Origin: an uncultured Clostridium sp.
GTDB lineage: Bacteria; Bacillota; Clostridia; Lachnospirales; Lachnospiraceae
Length of the DNA: 13,849 bases
Assembly: GCA_947253885.1 (NCBI GenBank)
Contig: CAMYAO010000031.1
Span: forward strand, 1 to 13,849
Reading direction: 5' to 3'
Shown: positions 13,803 to 13,849 of the stretch, one piece after another
How positions within the stretch are numbered: the stretch's first letter is position 1
How the letters are laid out: every line of letters begins with the position of its first letter
Notes under the pieces: generated by a model
Told to the model about the DNA's origin: nothing
The model's input: the letters and a program-made list of their open reading frames with translations, nothing else
Database searches by the model: none
Translations under genes and position numbers: made by a program

Positions 13803-13849
13803 CTGTCTCTTATACACATCTGACGCTGCCGACGATATGCAGTGTGTAG
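13803..13849 (+). other. Illumina Nextera adapter and index, not genomic
   Basis: From 13803 the sequence is the Nextera read-through adapter: the 19-base transposon end CTGTCTCTTATACACATCT followed by GACGCTGCCGACGA (to 13835). Next, TATGCAGT (13836-13843) is the reverse complement of a standard i5 index (ACTGCATA), and GTGTAG begins the P5 flow-cell sequence. This is known library sequence, so it is an untrimmed read end carried into the assembly and also marks the contig end. Confidence 0.97.

Overview
The window looks like a chromosomal contig end from a low-to-moderate GC Firmicute, most likely a gut-type Clostridia of the Lachnospiraceae kind. This is inferred from strong GGAGG ribosome binding sites, sigma-A promoters, the protein variants (short clostridial BioB, PfkA with TIDLD, CLSGARS rhodanese, ThiT with an extra N-terminal helix) and many perfect-stem intrinsic terminators. 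The last 47 bases (13803-13849) are Illumina Nextera adapter plus index, not genomic DNA, so the real sequence stops at about 13802 in the secA upstream region.

Layout. At the left edge a gene of which only 14 codons are visible runs off to the left on the minus strand. It is divergent from bioB (biotin synthase, +), which carries a BirA-like operator upstream, followed by an alanine/glycine:sodium symporter (+). All complete genes further right are on the minus strand. Between the convergent halves lies a long inverted repeat, probably a former bidirectional terminator. It is split by a 180-bp remnant of an IS3-family element, and removing the remnant in silico restores a perfect 22-bp stem with a 7-base loop.

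Reading the minus strand towards 2958, one cluster runs rhodanese-like protein, CrcB/FluC fluoride channel, 6-phosphofructokinase, deoxyinosine-type DNA glycosylase, a cysteine-rich protein gene with a frameshift near its start, and an EamA-family transporter with an internal stop and a small deletion. The last two are decayed. Upstream of this cluster, behind a terminator, is an iron-type alcohol dehydrogenase whose -35 box sits inside an inverted repeat. Next is a dicarboxylate/amino-acid:cation symporter followed by a small secreted-protein gene split across two frames exactly at an A AAA AAG slippery heptamer. The symporter has a leader of roughly 220 nt holding a 26-codon ORF whose end overlaps a GNRA-looped terminator, which looks like an attenuator. 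Beyond it are a small membrane protein, the thiamine-specific ECC component ThiT (ECF S component) and secA, each with its own signals.

Most of the window is housekeeping and transport. I do not see a phage, CRISPR, defence or biosynthetic system. The items most worth checking are the symporter leader (attenuator plus micro-ORF), the slippery-site gene, the IS-split terminator and the adapter contamination.
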